NCBI RefSeq assembly: GCF_004123295.1
Contig: NZ_SDMK01000006.1
Location: 1 to 64,000 of the forward strand
Source of the DNA: Silvibacterium dinghuense
GTDB taxonomy: Bacteria; Acidobacteriota; Terriglobia; Terriglobales; Acidobacteriaceae
DNA: 64,000 bases
Direction: 5' to 3'
How positions within the stretch are numbered: position 1 is the first letter of the stretch; every line of letters starts with the position of its first letter. This document shows positions 9,388 to 18,572 of this stretch, piece after piece. A program made the translations under genes and the position numbers. The notes under the pieces are model-generated. The model saw only the letters and a list, made by a program, of their open reading frames with translations. It was not told where the DNA came from and searched no databases.

Positions 9388-10530
9388 ATGAAGAGCTTGT
9401 CCACGCGTGTTCCATCGATGATGCTGGCTGCTGTTTTCGCAGCTCTGTCTGCGCAGGCTGTGATGGCTCAGGCTGGCGACACTCCAGTGCGTATCAACCA
9501 AATTCAGGTCATCGGTTCGCACAACAGCTATCATGCGGGGCTGCTGCCGGGGATTGCGAAGCTGCTCGAGGCGAAGAATCCCGAGGTATTTCGTACACTC
9601 GATTACTCGCATCCACCGCTCGAAGTACAGCTCGATCACGGCATCCGGCAGATCGAGCTGGATATTTATGCCGACAGCAAGGGCGGCCTGTACGCGCATC
9701 CATTCGGGCCGAAGCTGGTTGCAGAAGCTGGTCTGCCGGCTGATCCCGATCCATATCCGCATGGTGAGATGCTGCAGCCGGGCTTCAAGGTCATGCACGT
9801 GCAGGATATCGATTACGCCAGCAACTGCCAGCCGTTCATTACCTGCCTGCGCATCGTTAAACAGTGGTCTGAAGCACATCCCGCGCATGTGCCGATCTTC
9901 ATCTTGGTGGAGACGGTGCAGGAGGTCCCCGACGACAAGCTGCCATGGACGAAGCCCGAGGCTTTCACGCCGGCGCTCTTCGATGCGTTGGATGCGGAGA
10001 TCCGCTCTGTCTTCCACGACAGCGAAATGATTACGCCTGACCAGGTACGCGGGCGCTCTGCCACGCTCAATGCGTCCATTTTGCATCACGGCTGGCCGAC
10101 GCTCAAGCAGGCGCGCGGCAAGGTGATCTTCCTCATGGATCAGAAGCCGGTTGGGCCCATTTATCTGCAGGGGCATCCTGGACTGCGCGGCCGCGTACTC
10201 TTCACAAATGCAACCCCGGGCGATCCGGATGCTGCGTTTGTCGAGCAGAATGACGACAGCGCGAAGCAGATCAATGCGCTGGTGCGCCAGGGATATCTGG
10301 TTCGCGCGCGCGCGGACGAGGACACCGTGCAGGCGCGCACGAACGACACGCGCCGGCGCGACGAGGTCATGCGCAGCGGCGCGCAGATGATCAGCACCGA
10401 CTATCCAGCTGCCGAGCCCTCGCGCTGGACCAAGTATTCCGTGGCTCTTCCCGGGGATGCTGCTGCGCGTTGCAATCCAGTAAATGCGCCGGCGCATTGC
10501 GTGGATGCGCAGATGGAAGCGCCTCGGTAG
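9388..10530 (+). CDS. secreted Ca2+-dependent phosphoinositide-specific phospholipase C-like protein
   Basis: 380 residues with a signal peptide (SMMLAAVFAALSAQAVMAQA) and a PLC-like TIM-barrel catalytic start: IGSHNSYH near residue 47 supplies the first His/Asn pair, and GIRQIELDIYAD supplies the Glu/Asp metal ligands. The long insertion and the HPF.P, MHVQDIDY and ISTDYP blocks fit the bacterial Ca2+-dependent PLC1-like family, not the small Bacillus PI-PLC. Predicted role: cleavage of a phospholipid or glycerophosphodiester outside the cytoplasm. The true substrate is uncertain because many family members are untested. It starts 185 bases from the TetR gene in the opposite direction. Confidence 0.85.
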   Translation: MKSLSTRVPSMMLAAVFAALSAQAVMAQAGDTPVRINQIQVIGSHNSYHAGLLPGIAKLLEAKNPEVFRTLDYSHPPLEVQLDHGIRQIELDIYADSKGGLYAHPFGPKLVAEAGLPADPDPYPHGEMLQPGFKVMHVQDIDYASNCQPFITCLRIVKQWSEAHPAHVPIFILVETVQEVPDDKLPWTKPEAFTPALFDALDAEIRSVFHDSEMITPDQVRGRSATLNASILHHGWPTLKQARGKVIFLMDQKPVGPIYLQGHPGLRGRVLFTNATPGDPDAAFVEQNDDSAKQINALVRQGYLVRARADEDTVQARTNDTRRRDEVMRSGAQMISTDYPAAEPSRWTKYSVALPGDAAARCNPVNAPAHCVDAQMEAPR

Positions 10531-10612
10531 ACGTAACAGGCTCTCGAGTAGCGAGGAACGATTGGTGGCTAACTTTTTGTTGTTTCGATATTCACATCGC
10601 GTTTAAGTAAAA

Positions 10613-10675
10613 ATGCGAGCATTGTTCAGATTCATATTTGCTTTGCTGTTCTGCTTGTTTCCTGGAGGAAGATGA
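10613..10675 (+). CDS. possible 20-codon upstream ORF overlapping the receptor start
   Basis: An ATG at 10613 opens a 20-residue frame (MRALFRFIFALLFCLFPGGR) whose TGA overlaps the ATG of the TonB receptor in an ATGA arrangement. The receptor's ribosome-binding site (GGAGGA) lies inside the small frame. This would allow translational coupling, but a frame this short can arise by chance and I see no clear ribosome-binding site of its own. Confidence 0.2.
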   Translation: MRALFRFIFALLFCLFPGGR

Positions 10676-13600
10676 TGCGTTCGCTTTTGCGCCATAGCCT
10701 TGGCTGCGTGGCAGCCCTGTGCCTGTTGTTTGCCGCGCCGGTTCTCTTTGCGCAGTCTACGCAGTCCACCATTCTTGGCACGGTCACCGATCCGAGCGGC
10801 GCGGTGGTACCGGGCGTTCGGATTCGGATCACCAACACGGACCAGGGCACAAGCGCGAGCTATGCCACAAATCGCGCTGGTGCTTTCCAGGTACAGAATC
10901 TTCTCCCGGGCAAGTACACCCTGGAGGCGAGCAGGGACGGCTTCGAAACGAAGCTGGTGGAAGATCTGCAGCTGACTGCGCGCCAACAGCTTCGCGTGGA
11001 TGTGAACCTGGTGGTTGGTTCGGCGCACCAGGAAGTGATCGTGGACGCCAGCTCCGCAGGCGCAATCGAAACTGAATCACCATCCATTGCCGCGACACTC
11101 AGCACGCAGAGCGTGATGAGCCTGCCGGCGAACTACCGCGCCAGCGGCAGCACCAGTCCGCTCAACCTGATCCAGGCGCTGCCGGGCGTGCAGCCCGATA
11201 CGGCGACTGGAACCACGAGCCCGACGGCAAATGGAACGCCGACGGTCAGCTTTTCGGTGCAGGGCGGTCAGCCTTTCCAGACGGAGACCTCGGTCGACGG
11301 TATCTCGACGCAGAGCATGCGGAACAACACGCCGCTCTCCGATGCGTTTCCTTCGGCGGAGTCGGTGTCTGAAATTCGTGTCGACGGCGTGGATAACAAT
11401 GCGGAGTTCGGCCAGGCGGGCGAGGTCACGACGGTGACGAAGAGCGGCACGAATCAGTATCACGGCTCGTTCTTCTGGTACCACCAGAACCGTGCTCTTG
11501 ACGCGGTGGCTTACGGTACGCCGACGGATGCGGCGGGGCAGCCGGAGAAGCCGCAGAAGATCGGCAATGACTTCGGCGCGAGTGTCGGCGGACCGCTGGT
11601 GTTGCCCCGCCTGTACGACGGTCATGACAAAACCTTTTTCTTCGGTACGTACGAGGGTTTCCGCTTTCCGCGGCAGTCGACGATTCAGGATCTCGTGCCC
11701 ACGCAGCTGATGCAGGAAGGCAACTTCAGCGAGGAGGTTCCGAACGGCTCGCTCTACGATGCCTACACCGGCGGCGTCTACGCGAATAACATCGTTACGC
11801 CGATTAATGCTTCGGCGAATCCGTTCCTGAAGTTCTTTCCGCTGCCGAACGTCGGGAACTATCAGACCGTCGAGGCGGCGGAGGCTGGTCCTGGTTACAA
11901 CTACGCAGCGAACCGAGACAGCGGCTATAACTCGAACCAGGGAGACGCACGCATCGATCATCGCTTCGGCGACAGGCTGCAGGCCTTCGCGCGTTATACC
12001 TATAAGGACATCACGCTGCTCGATCCGCAGGATCTGAATGTCACTTCCGTGACGGATTTCGATAACTATCGCATTCTGGCCAGCTCATTTATCTACACCA
12101 TTACGCCGAGCCTGGTGGATGAATTCCGCTTCGGCTTTACCTACGAGCGCAACGGCCTGAAGAATGCGTTGGACGGAGCTCCGTATACGAATGCGGCCGG
12201 CTTTGATTCGGTGGGATCGAATTACCCGGTTGACGGCATGACGGAGATCTATTTCCCCAATCTCACCATGCTCGCAGCCGGCAACATTAACCAGACATCT
12301 CGCAGCCATTTATTCCAGTACACGGATAACCTGACGTGGAACAAGGGATCGCACACGGCGAAGTTTGGATTCGACATTCGCACGCTGCAATCGCTGACGA
12401 CGCTGGGTACGGCGGATCTCAATAACGTTTCTGTCTTTATCTTCACCGGTAACTTCACAGGAGCGCTGATTGGTAATGATTATCCGAATGCGCAGTATGC
12501 GGACTTTCTTGCCGGTATCCCTGCGGAGACACAGTATTACGGACTGACTCCGCAGAATGACGGCAGGTCGACTTACTACGCGGGTTATGTGCAGGATCAG
12601 TGGAAAGCGTTGCCGACCTTGACCTTCTCATATGGCATCCGCTACGAATTTCACCCGGCGTATCACGATGCGGATGGGGCGATCGGCAATTTCGATCCGG
12701 CGAATGCCCAGACTGGTGCGGTGATTTATCCCGACGGCTACAAGAGCCTTCTCGATCCGACCTTTCTGGCCAGCTTCGATGCCTGTGGTTATGGCCCCGC
12801 GACGACGGACTTTGCCGCCTGTACGCCGGTGCTTTCGAACAGCCAGGCGCATCTGCCGAACAGCCTGAGGAAGTCGGTGAAGGATCGCTTCCTGCCGCGC
12901 TTCGGCTTTGCGTGGCGGCCCTTCAACGACGATAAGACTGCGGTACGCGGCGGCTTCGGTGTATATAACACTACGCTGCTTGGCAGCATCTTCTTCTCGA
13001 TGACGGACACGCTGCAGGCCGCGACCCTGGTGTATCAGAACGGCATCAACTCCAGCACCGGCGCGCTCGATTATGCGTGGCCGCAGACCAGCCCGGTGTC
13101 GGCGACGAACACGCCGGACTACGGCACGGCGAGCTTCGGTACGGCGAACGAGATCAACTGGAAGGATCCGTACTCGATGCAGTGGAACCTTTCGATCGAT
13201 CACGAGTTCAAGGGCGATATCGGAACGCGCATCTCCTACATCGCGATGAAGACCGATGACCTAGTGTGGGCGCCGGATCTGAATGACATGTCGTATTCGA
13301 AGACGACGCCTGCTGCGCAGCGTCCGCTGACCGATCGTCCCTTTCCTAACTGGGGCGAGGTGAACGACAGGCAGACCGGAGCGCAGGCGACGTATGAATC
13401 GCTGCAAATGGAGGCCAACCATCGTTTTGTGCATGGCTTCACTTTCGACTCAACGTATACGTGGGCGAAGAACCTTGCTGATAACCAGGGCCCGGTATCG
13501 ACGGGCTTTGCCGCGGAAAACGGCAGCAATGTCGGTGGCGTCTCCACATACCTGTATGACCGCGGGCTCGATTTGGGCAATGTCTACGGCACGCGGCGTC

Positions 13601-14232
13601 ATCGCTGGGTGACGACCGGAGTGTATGAGCTGCCCTTCGGACGCGGCAAGCAGTTCGGAGCGCGCATGAATAAGGCGGAGGATGCAGTCCTCGGCGGATG
13701 GCAGCTGAGCAGCATCTTCCTGTGGCAGACCGGACCTTATCTAACGGCGTACATTCCGAGCAACGATGCCGATCCTTCGGGCACCGGATCCGGCATTCTT
13801 TATGGACGCGACCAGCATCCGGATGTGATCGGCAAGATCACCCCGGTGCACCGGAGCCGCAACGAGTGGGTGAATCCGCAGTCGTTCGCCTGCCCGAGCA
13901 TCACGGGATACACGGCCACATCTTATGCCGGCAACGCGTGCAGCGTTGGCGTGGACTCAAACCCCATCGGACGCTTCGGCAATGAATCAGTCGGCGACAT
14001 CGAAGGCCCTGGCTCGGTGAACTGGTCGGCGGGTCTCAGCAAGCGGATCGCGATCACGGAGAGAGTACATCTGCGCGCGGAGACCACCTTCACCAACGTG
14101 CTCAATCACACCAACCTCAACGACCCGGAGCTGGATATCACGAATGCCAACTTTGGCAAGATCACTTCGTCACGCGGGTCGGATTTCGGCGGCAATCGTA
14201 CCGGGCAGGTCTCCATGCGGCTTGAGTTCTAA
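10672..14232 (+). CDS. TonB-dependent receptor, Oar-like
   Basis: 1186 residues; ATG at 10672 or 10675 after GGAGGA. A signal peptide ends at LFAQS. A carboxypeptidase-regulatory-like fold follows (TILGTVTDPSGAVVPGVRI, about 25-105), then a plug (VSFSVQGGQPFQTETSVDG, SEIRVDGVDNNAEFGQAGEVTTVTKSG) and a barrel ending in the aromatic VSMRLEF expected for outer-membrane insertion. The family takes up large or scarce substrates using TonB energy; the ligand is unknown. No obvious enzyme partner is adjacent: upstream is the phospholipase C-like gene in the same direction, 141 bases away. A strong hairpin lies 128 bases after the stop. Confidence 0.94.
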   Translation: MMRSLLRHSLGCVAALCLLFAAPVLFAQSTQSTILGTVTDPSGAVVPGVRIRITNTDQGTSASYATNRAGAFQVQNLLPGKYTLEASRDGFETKLVEDLQLTARQQLRVDVNLVVGSAHQEVIVDASSAGAIETESPSIAATLSTQSVMSLPANYRASGSTSPLNLIQALPGVQPDTATGTTSPTANGTPTVSFSVQGGQPFQTETSVDGISTQSMRNNTPLSDAFPSAESVSEIRVDGVDNNAEFGQAGEVTTVTKSGTNQYHGSFFWYHQNRALDAVAYGTPTDAAGQPEKPQKIGNDFGASVGGPLVLPRLYDGHDKTFFFGTYEGFRFPRQSTIQDLVPTQLMQEGNFSEEVPNGSLYDAYTGGVYANNIVTPINASANPFLKFFPLPNVGNYQTVEAAEAGPGYNYAANRDSGYNSNQGDARIDHRFGDRLQAFARYTYKDITLLDPQDLNVTSVTDFDNYRILASSFIYTITPSLVDEFRFGFTYERNGLKNALDGAPYTNAAGFDSVGSNYPVDGMTEIYFPNLTMLAAGNINQTSRSHLFQYTDNLTWNKGSHTAKFGFDIRTLQSLTTLGTADLNNVSVFIFTGNFTGALIGNDYPNAQYADFLAGIPAETQYYGLTPQNDGRSTYYAGYVQDQWKALPTLTFSYGIRYEFHPAYHDADGAIGNFDPANAQTGAVIYPDGYKSLLDPTFLASFDACGYGPATTDFAACTPVLSNSQAHLPNSLRKSVKDRFLPRFGFAWRPFNDDKTAVRGGFGVYNTTLLGSIFFSMTDTLQAATLVYQNGINSSTGALDYAWPQTSPVSATNTPDYGTASFGTANEINWKDPYSMQWNLSIDHEFKGDIGTRISYIAMKTDDLVWAPDLNDMSYSKTTPAAQRPLTDRPFPNWGEVNDRQTGAQATYESLQMEANHRFVHGFTFDSTYTWAKNLADNQGPVSTGFAAENGSNVGGVSTYLYDRGLDLGNVYGTRRHRWVTTGVYELPFGRGKQFGARMNKAEDAVLGGWQLSSIFLWQTGPYLTAYIPSNDADPSGTGSGILYGRDQHPDVIGKITPVHRSRNEWVNPQSFACPSITGYTATSYAGNACSVGVDSNPIGRFGNESVGDIEGPGSVNWSAGLSKRIAITERVHLRAETTFTNVLNHTNLNDPELDITNANFGKITSSRGSDFGGNRTGQVSMRLEF

Positions 14233-14653
14233 GTGTTAGATCCCGACAGGATTTGCCGTGTTGTTTTTCACGAAATCTTAAACGATCACGCAGCTCATTG
14301 GCTTTGAAGGCCTTCGTCGCCGTTCAGTATTGTCCCCATACACAAACCTTGCTTGCATGGAGGCTGTTCTTACCTTTGAGTAAAGGTAAGAACAGCCTCT
14401 TGTCGCTATAAGCATTTTCAGTATTAGATTCTGGGAGCTCGCGCTTACCCGCACTCGATCAATACCTTGCGTAACTGGCGTCCATGGCGTATTGGGTTGC
14501 GGTCGATGCAGCCGTCAATCTAGCGAAGATTCATAGCACTGCCCACCTGTATTAACCCAGCGTTGAACCGGCGTGAGTATACATGCGGCCAGCCCGGAAG
14601 ATGGCTTCGATTTGCGCTATCTCGAACCAGACAGACATTCTGAAGGAGGATTC
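14233..14653. other. gene-free stretch between receptor and propeller gene
   Basis: No convincing reading frame on either strand. It holds the hairpin at 14360-14399 and the Shine-Dalgarno GAAGGAGGA directly before the ATG at 14654. Nothing else is recognisable. Confidence 0.6.
14360..14399. terminator. 18-bp perfect stem-loop, probable terminator
   Basis: GAGGCTGTTCTTACCTTT at 14360-14377 is an exact inverted match to 14382-14399, with a 4-base loop. It sits downstream of the receptor stop. Only a short T-run follows, so intrinsic termination is likely but not textbook. Processing or RNA stabilisation is another possibility. Confidence 0.6.
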
Positions 14654-15886
14654 ATGAGAAAGCTTCTCGTCGCGCTCGTGGGTACTGTGGCCGCCAGTTG
14701 TTTTTTTTGCCAACCAGCCCTTAGTCAAACGGACATCCCGCTTCAGGGAGGGTCGGAGTGGAATCACAACCGTAATTCACCTATCGCGCCCATCGCGGCG
14801 ATAGGTGTTCCCGGAACTTCGGAAGCGAATCCTTTTGTTAATTTCGACCAGGCCCGTGTTGATCCTCGCTTGCAGCTGCTCTTCATTTCAAGCCGCTCGT
14901 CGAAAGCCGTCGCCATTATCGATGCACTCACGCACAAGGAGGTCGGAGAGACGCCGGCTATTTTCGCGGGCGTTGGCATTGACAGTCCCCACTCTGGTCC
15001 GGATGGGAACGTAGTCGCCGGTCGCTACCTCTTTGCCGGGGACTATCCCAGCCTAGTAAGAGTGTTTGATCTTGGGGTAAGTGTTTCTTCGCCGACCGAG
15101 GTCGCCGAAATCTCAACAGGCGGAGCGTACCGAGCAGATGAGATGGACTATGATCCGGAGCATCAAGTCGTTATCGTTTCTAATGGCGATTCGACTCCCG
15201 CCTTTGTGACTCTGATTAGTACCACAACGCTTAAGATCGTGAAGCAGGTGGTCTTCGATGGCACGAATGGCACGCCCGACACGTCGCAGGGCGGCATCGG
15301 GAGTGTCATGTATAACTCTCGCACCCGCAAGTTTTTTATCAGCATTCCGGAGGTCGGATCGGATGTGACTGCCGGCGCGGTCGCGGTGATGGAGCCGACA
15401 ACCGGAGAGGTGACGCAGGTGTTTTCGGGACTGGACAACTGCATGCCGTCGGGGATGGCGCAGGGGCCTGGCGAAAATGTTTTGGTCACCTGTGACCCAG
15501 GGTTCCCGGCGCCTGATCCGGTGCAGTTCGCACCTCGTACCTATGTGATTAACGGAAGAACAGGAGCAATTCTGGCCAATCTCACGCAGGTCGGTGGTGT
15601 GGACTACGGAGCGTATAACCCTGCCGATCATAAGTATTACCTGGGCGCGCGCGACTATTTCACAAGCCCAAGCGCAACGATCGCGTCTCCGGTGTTGGGG
15701 GTCATAGATGCCGATACGAATGAATGGATCGAAAACTTTCCTACGGGAACCGACGCCCATTCTGTGACGGTCAATCCCTTCAATAACCAGATCTTTGTGC
15801 CGATCGAAGATCCGAATTCGCTGTGCGGAACTTTGCCGGGATGTGTTGCGGTGTTCACGGACGCCCATCAAGGAGAGCGATGGTAG
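14654..15886 (+). CDS. secreted YVTN/YncE-type beta-propeller protein
   Basis: 410 residues from the ATG at 14654, chosen because GAAGGAGGA lies just upstream and the protein then begins with a signal peptide (MRKLLVALVGTVAASCFFCQPALSQ). A longer frame opens at 14573 but has no such start signal. Propeller-type blades are visible: LQLLFISSRSSKAVAIIDALTHK, HQVVIVSNGD, YNSRTRKFFISIPE, YNPADHKYYLGARD and NPFNNQIFVPIED. No enzymatic motif is present. Likely a periplasmic or surface binding protein of unknown ligand; a lactonase-like function cannot be excluded. It is convergent with the histidine kinase gene. Confidence 0.78.
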   Translation: MRKLLVALVGTVAASCFFCQPALSQTDIPLQGGSEWNHNRNSPIAPIAAIGVPGTSEANPFVNFDQARVDPRLQLLFISSRSSKAVAIIDALTHKEVGETPAIFAGVGIDSPHSGPDGNVVAGRYLFAGDYPSLVRVFDLGVSVSSPTEVAEISTGGAYRADEMDYDPEHQVVIVSNGDSTPAFVTLISTTTLKIVKQVVFDGTNGTPDTSQGGIGSVMYNSRTRKFFISIPEVGSDVTAGAVAVMEPTTGEVTQVFSGLDNCMPSGMAQGPGENVLVTCDPGFPAPDPVQFAPRTYVINGRTGAILANLTQVGGVDYGAYNPADHKYYLGARDYFTSPSATIASPVLGVIDADTNEWIENFPTGTDAHSVTVNPFNNQIFVPIEDPNSLCGTLPGCVAVFTDAHQGERW

Positions 15887-16233
15887 TGAAATTCAGATAG
15901 CGAGGCAGACTATCTCTGCTTCGCAGAGCAAAAGGTATTTCAGGGCTATGTGTTTCTGCGCATTTCATGCGGAACGCACATAGCCCTGGCACATTGAGGG
16001 CAGGGCTCCGCAATGGCGATTGCAGGCCAAGTGCACTCATCCAAATTTTCCCGATAAGCGTATTGGCGATTTATCGCCTACGAAGCAAAGAGCTGCCAAC
16101 TCTACTTTGCCGACGCCCCGCTAGAGTGAACACACTTTTAGCACTTGTAGGCATTTCTCCATAGAAGGACCAGGATCATCTGCATTCAGGACTGGCATGC
16201 ACGATGAGACGGCTGGAGATTCATGGTCTGAGA
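15887..16233. other. gene-free convergent intergenic stretch with hairpins
   Basis: No supported gene. Two inverted repeats lie here: CTCTGC/GCAGAG at 15914-15928 with a 3-base loop followed by CAAAAGG, and the longer one at 15941-15988. They separate the propeller gene (plus) from the histidine kinase (minus). Confidence 0.55.
15941..15988. terminator. 12-bp inverted repeat, probable bidirectional terminator
   Basis: CAGGGCTATGTG at 15941-15952 pairs exactly with 15977-15988 across 24 bases, which can pair further (CTGCGCA with TGCGGAA, imperfect). Its position between convergent genes suits transcription termination. No clear T-tract follows. Confidence 0.45.
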
Positions 16234-17604
16234 TTATTCACCCTCAATAAGCGGCAATTCCAACTTCACAATGAGACCCCCAGCCGGAGCATTCACTGCG
16301 CTCACTTTTCCGCCATGCATTCGTATCACACGCTCGGTAATTGCGAGGCCGAGTCCCGCACCTCCTGTCGCATCGTTCTTGCCCGCCGGGATCCGATAGA
16401 AAGGAAAAAATATCTTTTCAAGGTGGTCGCTGGATACACCTGGACCGTGATCGCGTACATGAATTTCGGCTTTGGAAAGAGCGCTTTGCTTATGTAATGC
16501 GATTTGCACGTCCGTGCCAGGCTGCGTGTGCCTGATGGCGTTACGCACAACGTTCTCGATCGCTCGACGGAGTTGCTCCCTTACGCACGAGGTCATGCAT
16601 ATGTCCATGAAATCGACTTTGACAGAGCAACGTTTCGCCTGGGCCTCAAAGTTTCCATCCACGGCAACTTCCTGGATCAGGCTGCTCAATTCAAGCGTTT
16701 CGGTACGGCTTGAGTCTGCACCACTGTCGATTCGAGCCAACGTGAGGAGTTGGCCGATCAAATGATCGATGTGATCCACTTCAAGTGCGATGCGGTCGAG
16801 ATATTCCACCTGCTCCTCGGGAGGGGCTTGCCGCAGCAGACCCTCTGCGACGCTCAGGCGGGCGAGAGGAGAGCGCAATTCATGAGAAACATCTCCGAAT
16901 AAGCGCTGCTGTCCGTGAACCAGGGATTCAATACGCTCAGCCATACGATCGAAGCTTGCACTCAAGCGTCCAATCTCATCCCGCCGCAACCGGATGCTTT
17001 GGCCGCTTCGCGTGTCAAGACTACCATCCGCAATTTGGCCAGCGGCCTCGCTCAATTTTACGATTGGCTGGGTGATATGACGGGCGAACCAAAAGCAGGA
17101 GAATGTGCCAACCGCATAAATCACAAGCAGTCCGAGCAACGTTCTATAGTCCAGGTCGCTGACTAAGCCGACAATAGGAGGGCGCTCAATGATTACCAGG
17201 ATGGTGTATTTGCGCCCGCTGTCTCCAACGATTTGTTGAGCGGCAATGACCTTCCATCCGTGGAATTTGTCGACCAGCGGTGTATCTCTCCTTGCAGACT
17301 TACCGAATTCGACAGCTTTCATCGGAAGCCGGCGGCCCAACACATCCTTCCAGTCTTCGTCCAAGAGATAAGGCTCGGCAAATCCTTCTTCCGCGAGATG
17401 GTCGAAGTGATGCTGCAGGGCAGGTTTGCCTTCACGCTCGTACATGTCGACGGCCTGTCGAGCTTCAAAAGGCAGATAAATCGACACGGCAGCCTGCATT
17501 CTTGTGTTGGAGCGAGTGATTGTCACGATGACAACAAGCGCCATCGCGACGATCGCAAATGCCGTCCAGAACCACAGGAATATTTTCAGAAACAGACTTT
17601 TCAT
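16234..17604 (-). CDS. CpxA-like membrane sensor histidine kinase
   Basis: 456 residues. Two membrane segments (about 8-30 and 155-175) enclose a periplasmic sensor region of some 125 residues. HAMP follows (176-228, FARHITQPIVKLSEAAGQIADG), then HisKA with the phospho-acceptor H241 in DVSHELRSPLARL. The ATPase carries the N box (ENVVRNAIRH), G1 (DHGPGV), F (FFPFYR) and G2 (GGAGLGLAI). The order and wording of these blocks match E. coli CpxA closely, so an envelope-stress role is a reasonable inference, although the sensor region does not show an obvious CpxA periplasmic fold. Its ATG overlaps the response-regulator stop by four bases (ATGA), which indicates coupled translation. Confidence 0.93.
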   Translation of the reverse strand: MKSLFLKIFLWFWTAFAIVAMALVVIVTITRSNTRMQAAVSIYLPFEARQAVDMYEREGKPALQHHFDHLAEEGFAEPYLLDEDWKDVLGRRLPMKAVEFGKSARRDTPLVDKFHGWKVIAAQQIVGDSGRKYTILVIIERPPIVGLVSDLDYRTLLGLLVIYAVGTFSCFWFARHITQPIVKLSEAAGQIADGSLDTRSGQSIRLRRDEIGRLSASFDRMAERIESLVHGQQRLFGDVSHELRSPLARLSVAEGLLRQAPPEEQVEYLDRIALEVDHIDHLIGQLLTLARIDSGADSSRTETLELSSLIQEVAVDGNFEAQAKRCSVKVDFMDICMTSCVREQLRRAIENVVRNAIRHTQPGTDVQIALHKQSALSKAEIHVRDHGPGVSSDHLEKIFFPFYRIPAGKNDATGGAGLGLAITERVIRMHGGKVSAVNAPAGGLIVKLELPLIEGE

Positions 17605-18377
17605 TCCACTTCGCCGCTCTCGGACTGATCGAATCCGAACCGATCGGGCAGCGCATAAAGGTATCCCACTCCGCGGATGCTCTTGATTCTTTCGCTGCCA
17701 TCAGGAGCGTTTCCTACTTTTCTACGAAGGTTCCAGACGTGAGTGTCAATGCTTCGGTCAAATGGCGAGAACTCTCTCCCCAGTACATCTTTTGTCAGCT
17801 CTTCGCGTCCTACAACCGATCCAGCAGATCGTAACAATCTCTGAAGCAAATCGAACTCAACGGTGGTTAGATTCAGCAATTCGTCTCCACATCGTATCGT
17901 TCTGGATCCGACGTTCAACTCCAGATCGCCGATCCGAACTGAAGAAGCCTCTGGGAGAATAATGCTGGCAGTGTTTGCCCTGCGCAAGATAGCGCGGACA
18001 CGAGCGGAAAGCTCACGAGTATTGAATGGTTTGGGAAGGTAATCGTCGGCTCCCATCTCCAAACCTAGGATCCGATCGAGATCGTCGCCGCGTGCCGTGA
18101 GCATCAGGACAGGTGTTCTGGATTTCGTGCGGATTCGCCGGAGCACTTCAAAGCCATCCATCTCCGGCAACATCACATCCAGGACAACCAGATCGTAGTC
18201 TCCTGATACGGCACGTTCAATGCCTACTCCGCTCGCTTGGACAGTCTGTACTGAATATCCCTCCGCTCCTAGAAAGCGCGATACCAGCCTACATAGCTCG
18301 GCATCGTCGTCGATGACCAGGATACGTCCGGCGGCCGACTCTAATTTGCGATCCATCCCAACGCTCGTGTCCACCAA
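17601..18377 (-). CDS. CpxR-like OmpR-family response regulator
   Basis: About 258 residues. The receiver has DDD near 23-25, the phospho-acceptor Asp67 in VVLDVMLPEMDG, T95 in LMLTARGDDLDRILGLEMGADDYLPKPFN, and Lys116. A C-terminal winged helix spans about 150-245 (LTTVEFDLLQRLLRSAG, SIDTHVWNLRRKVG, IKSIRGVGYLYA). The run from LTARG to KPFN is nearly that of CpxR. The start is uncertain: TTG 18377, GTG 18374 and ATG 18356 are in frame, with GAGGTGG favouring one of the first two. It is the first gene of the pair with the kinase. The repeat array at 18440-18507 lies just upstream and is the obvious candidate for autoregulation. Confidence 0.94.
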   Translation of the reverse strand: MVDTSVGMDRKLESAAGRILVIDDDAELCRLVSRFLGAEGYSVQTVQASGVGIERAVSGDYDLVVLDVMLPEMDGFEVLRRIRTKSRTPVLMLTARGDDLDRILGLEMGADDYLPKPFNTRELSARVRAILRRANTASIILPEASSVRIGDLELNVGSRTIRCGDELLNLTTVEFDLLQRLLRSAGSVVGREELTKDVLGREFSPFDRSIDTHVWNLRRKVGNAPDGSERIKSIRGVGYLYALPDRFGFDQSESGEVE

Positions 18378-18439
18378 CTGCCCACCTCAGATACTTCTTG
18401 GCCAAAGATTCATTGTAGGTCGCTGCGATTGCGAGTGGT

Positions 18440-18507
18440 GTCAAGGATTGTCAAACCAGTCGTGCTTTGTCTTGACAATCCTTGACGGTCGCTTGACCGA
18501 ACTTGAC
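18440..18507. promoter_or_regulatory. GTCAA/TTGAC repeat array, candidate response-regulator binding region
   Basis: GTCAA occurs at 18440 and 18450 (GTCAA-N5-GTCAA). TTGAC occurs at 18472, 18482, 18493 and 18503, spaced 10, 11 and 10 bases. The segment 18440-18454 is a perfect 15-base inverted repeat of 18472-18486. One-turn spacing of pentamers is how CpxR boxes (GTAAA-N5-GTAAA in E. coli) and other OmpR-family sites are built. The array lies between the divergent CpxR-like gene and the gene at 18573. Confidence 0.6.
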
Positions 18508-18572
18508 GCAAATTTAGCTGCCGCGCGAGTCAAACCAGAAAGCGGAATACCACTTCATAAATCGAGGGCAGA

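Noticed and set aside
9358-10497. 379-codon minus-strand frame opposite the phospholipase gene
   Set aside because: Arg/His-rich shadow of a GC-biased gene with no recognisable domain; the plus strand has signal peptide and catalytic motifs.
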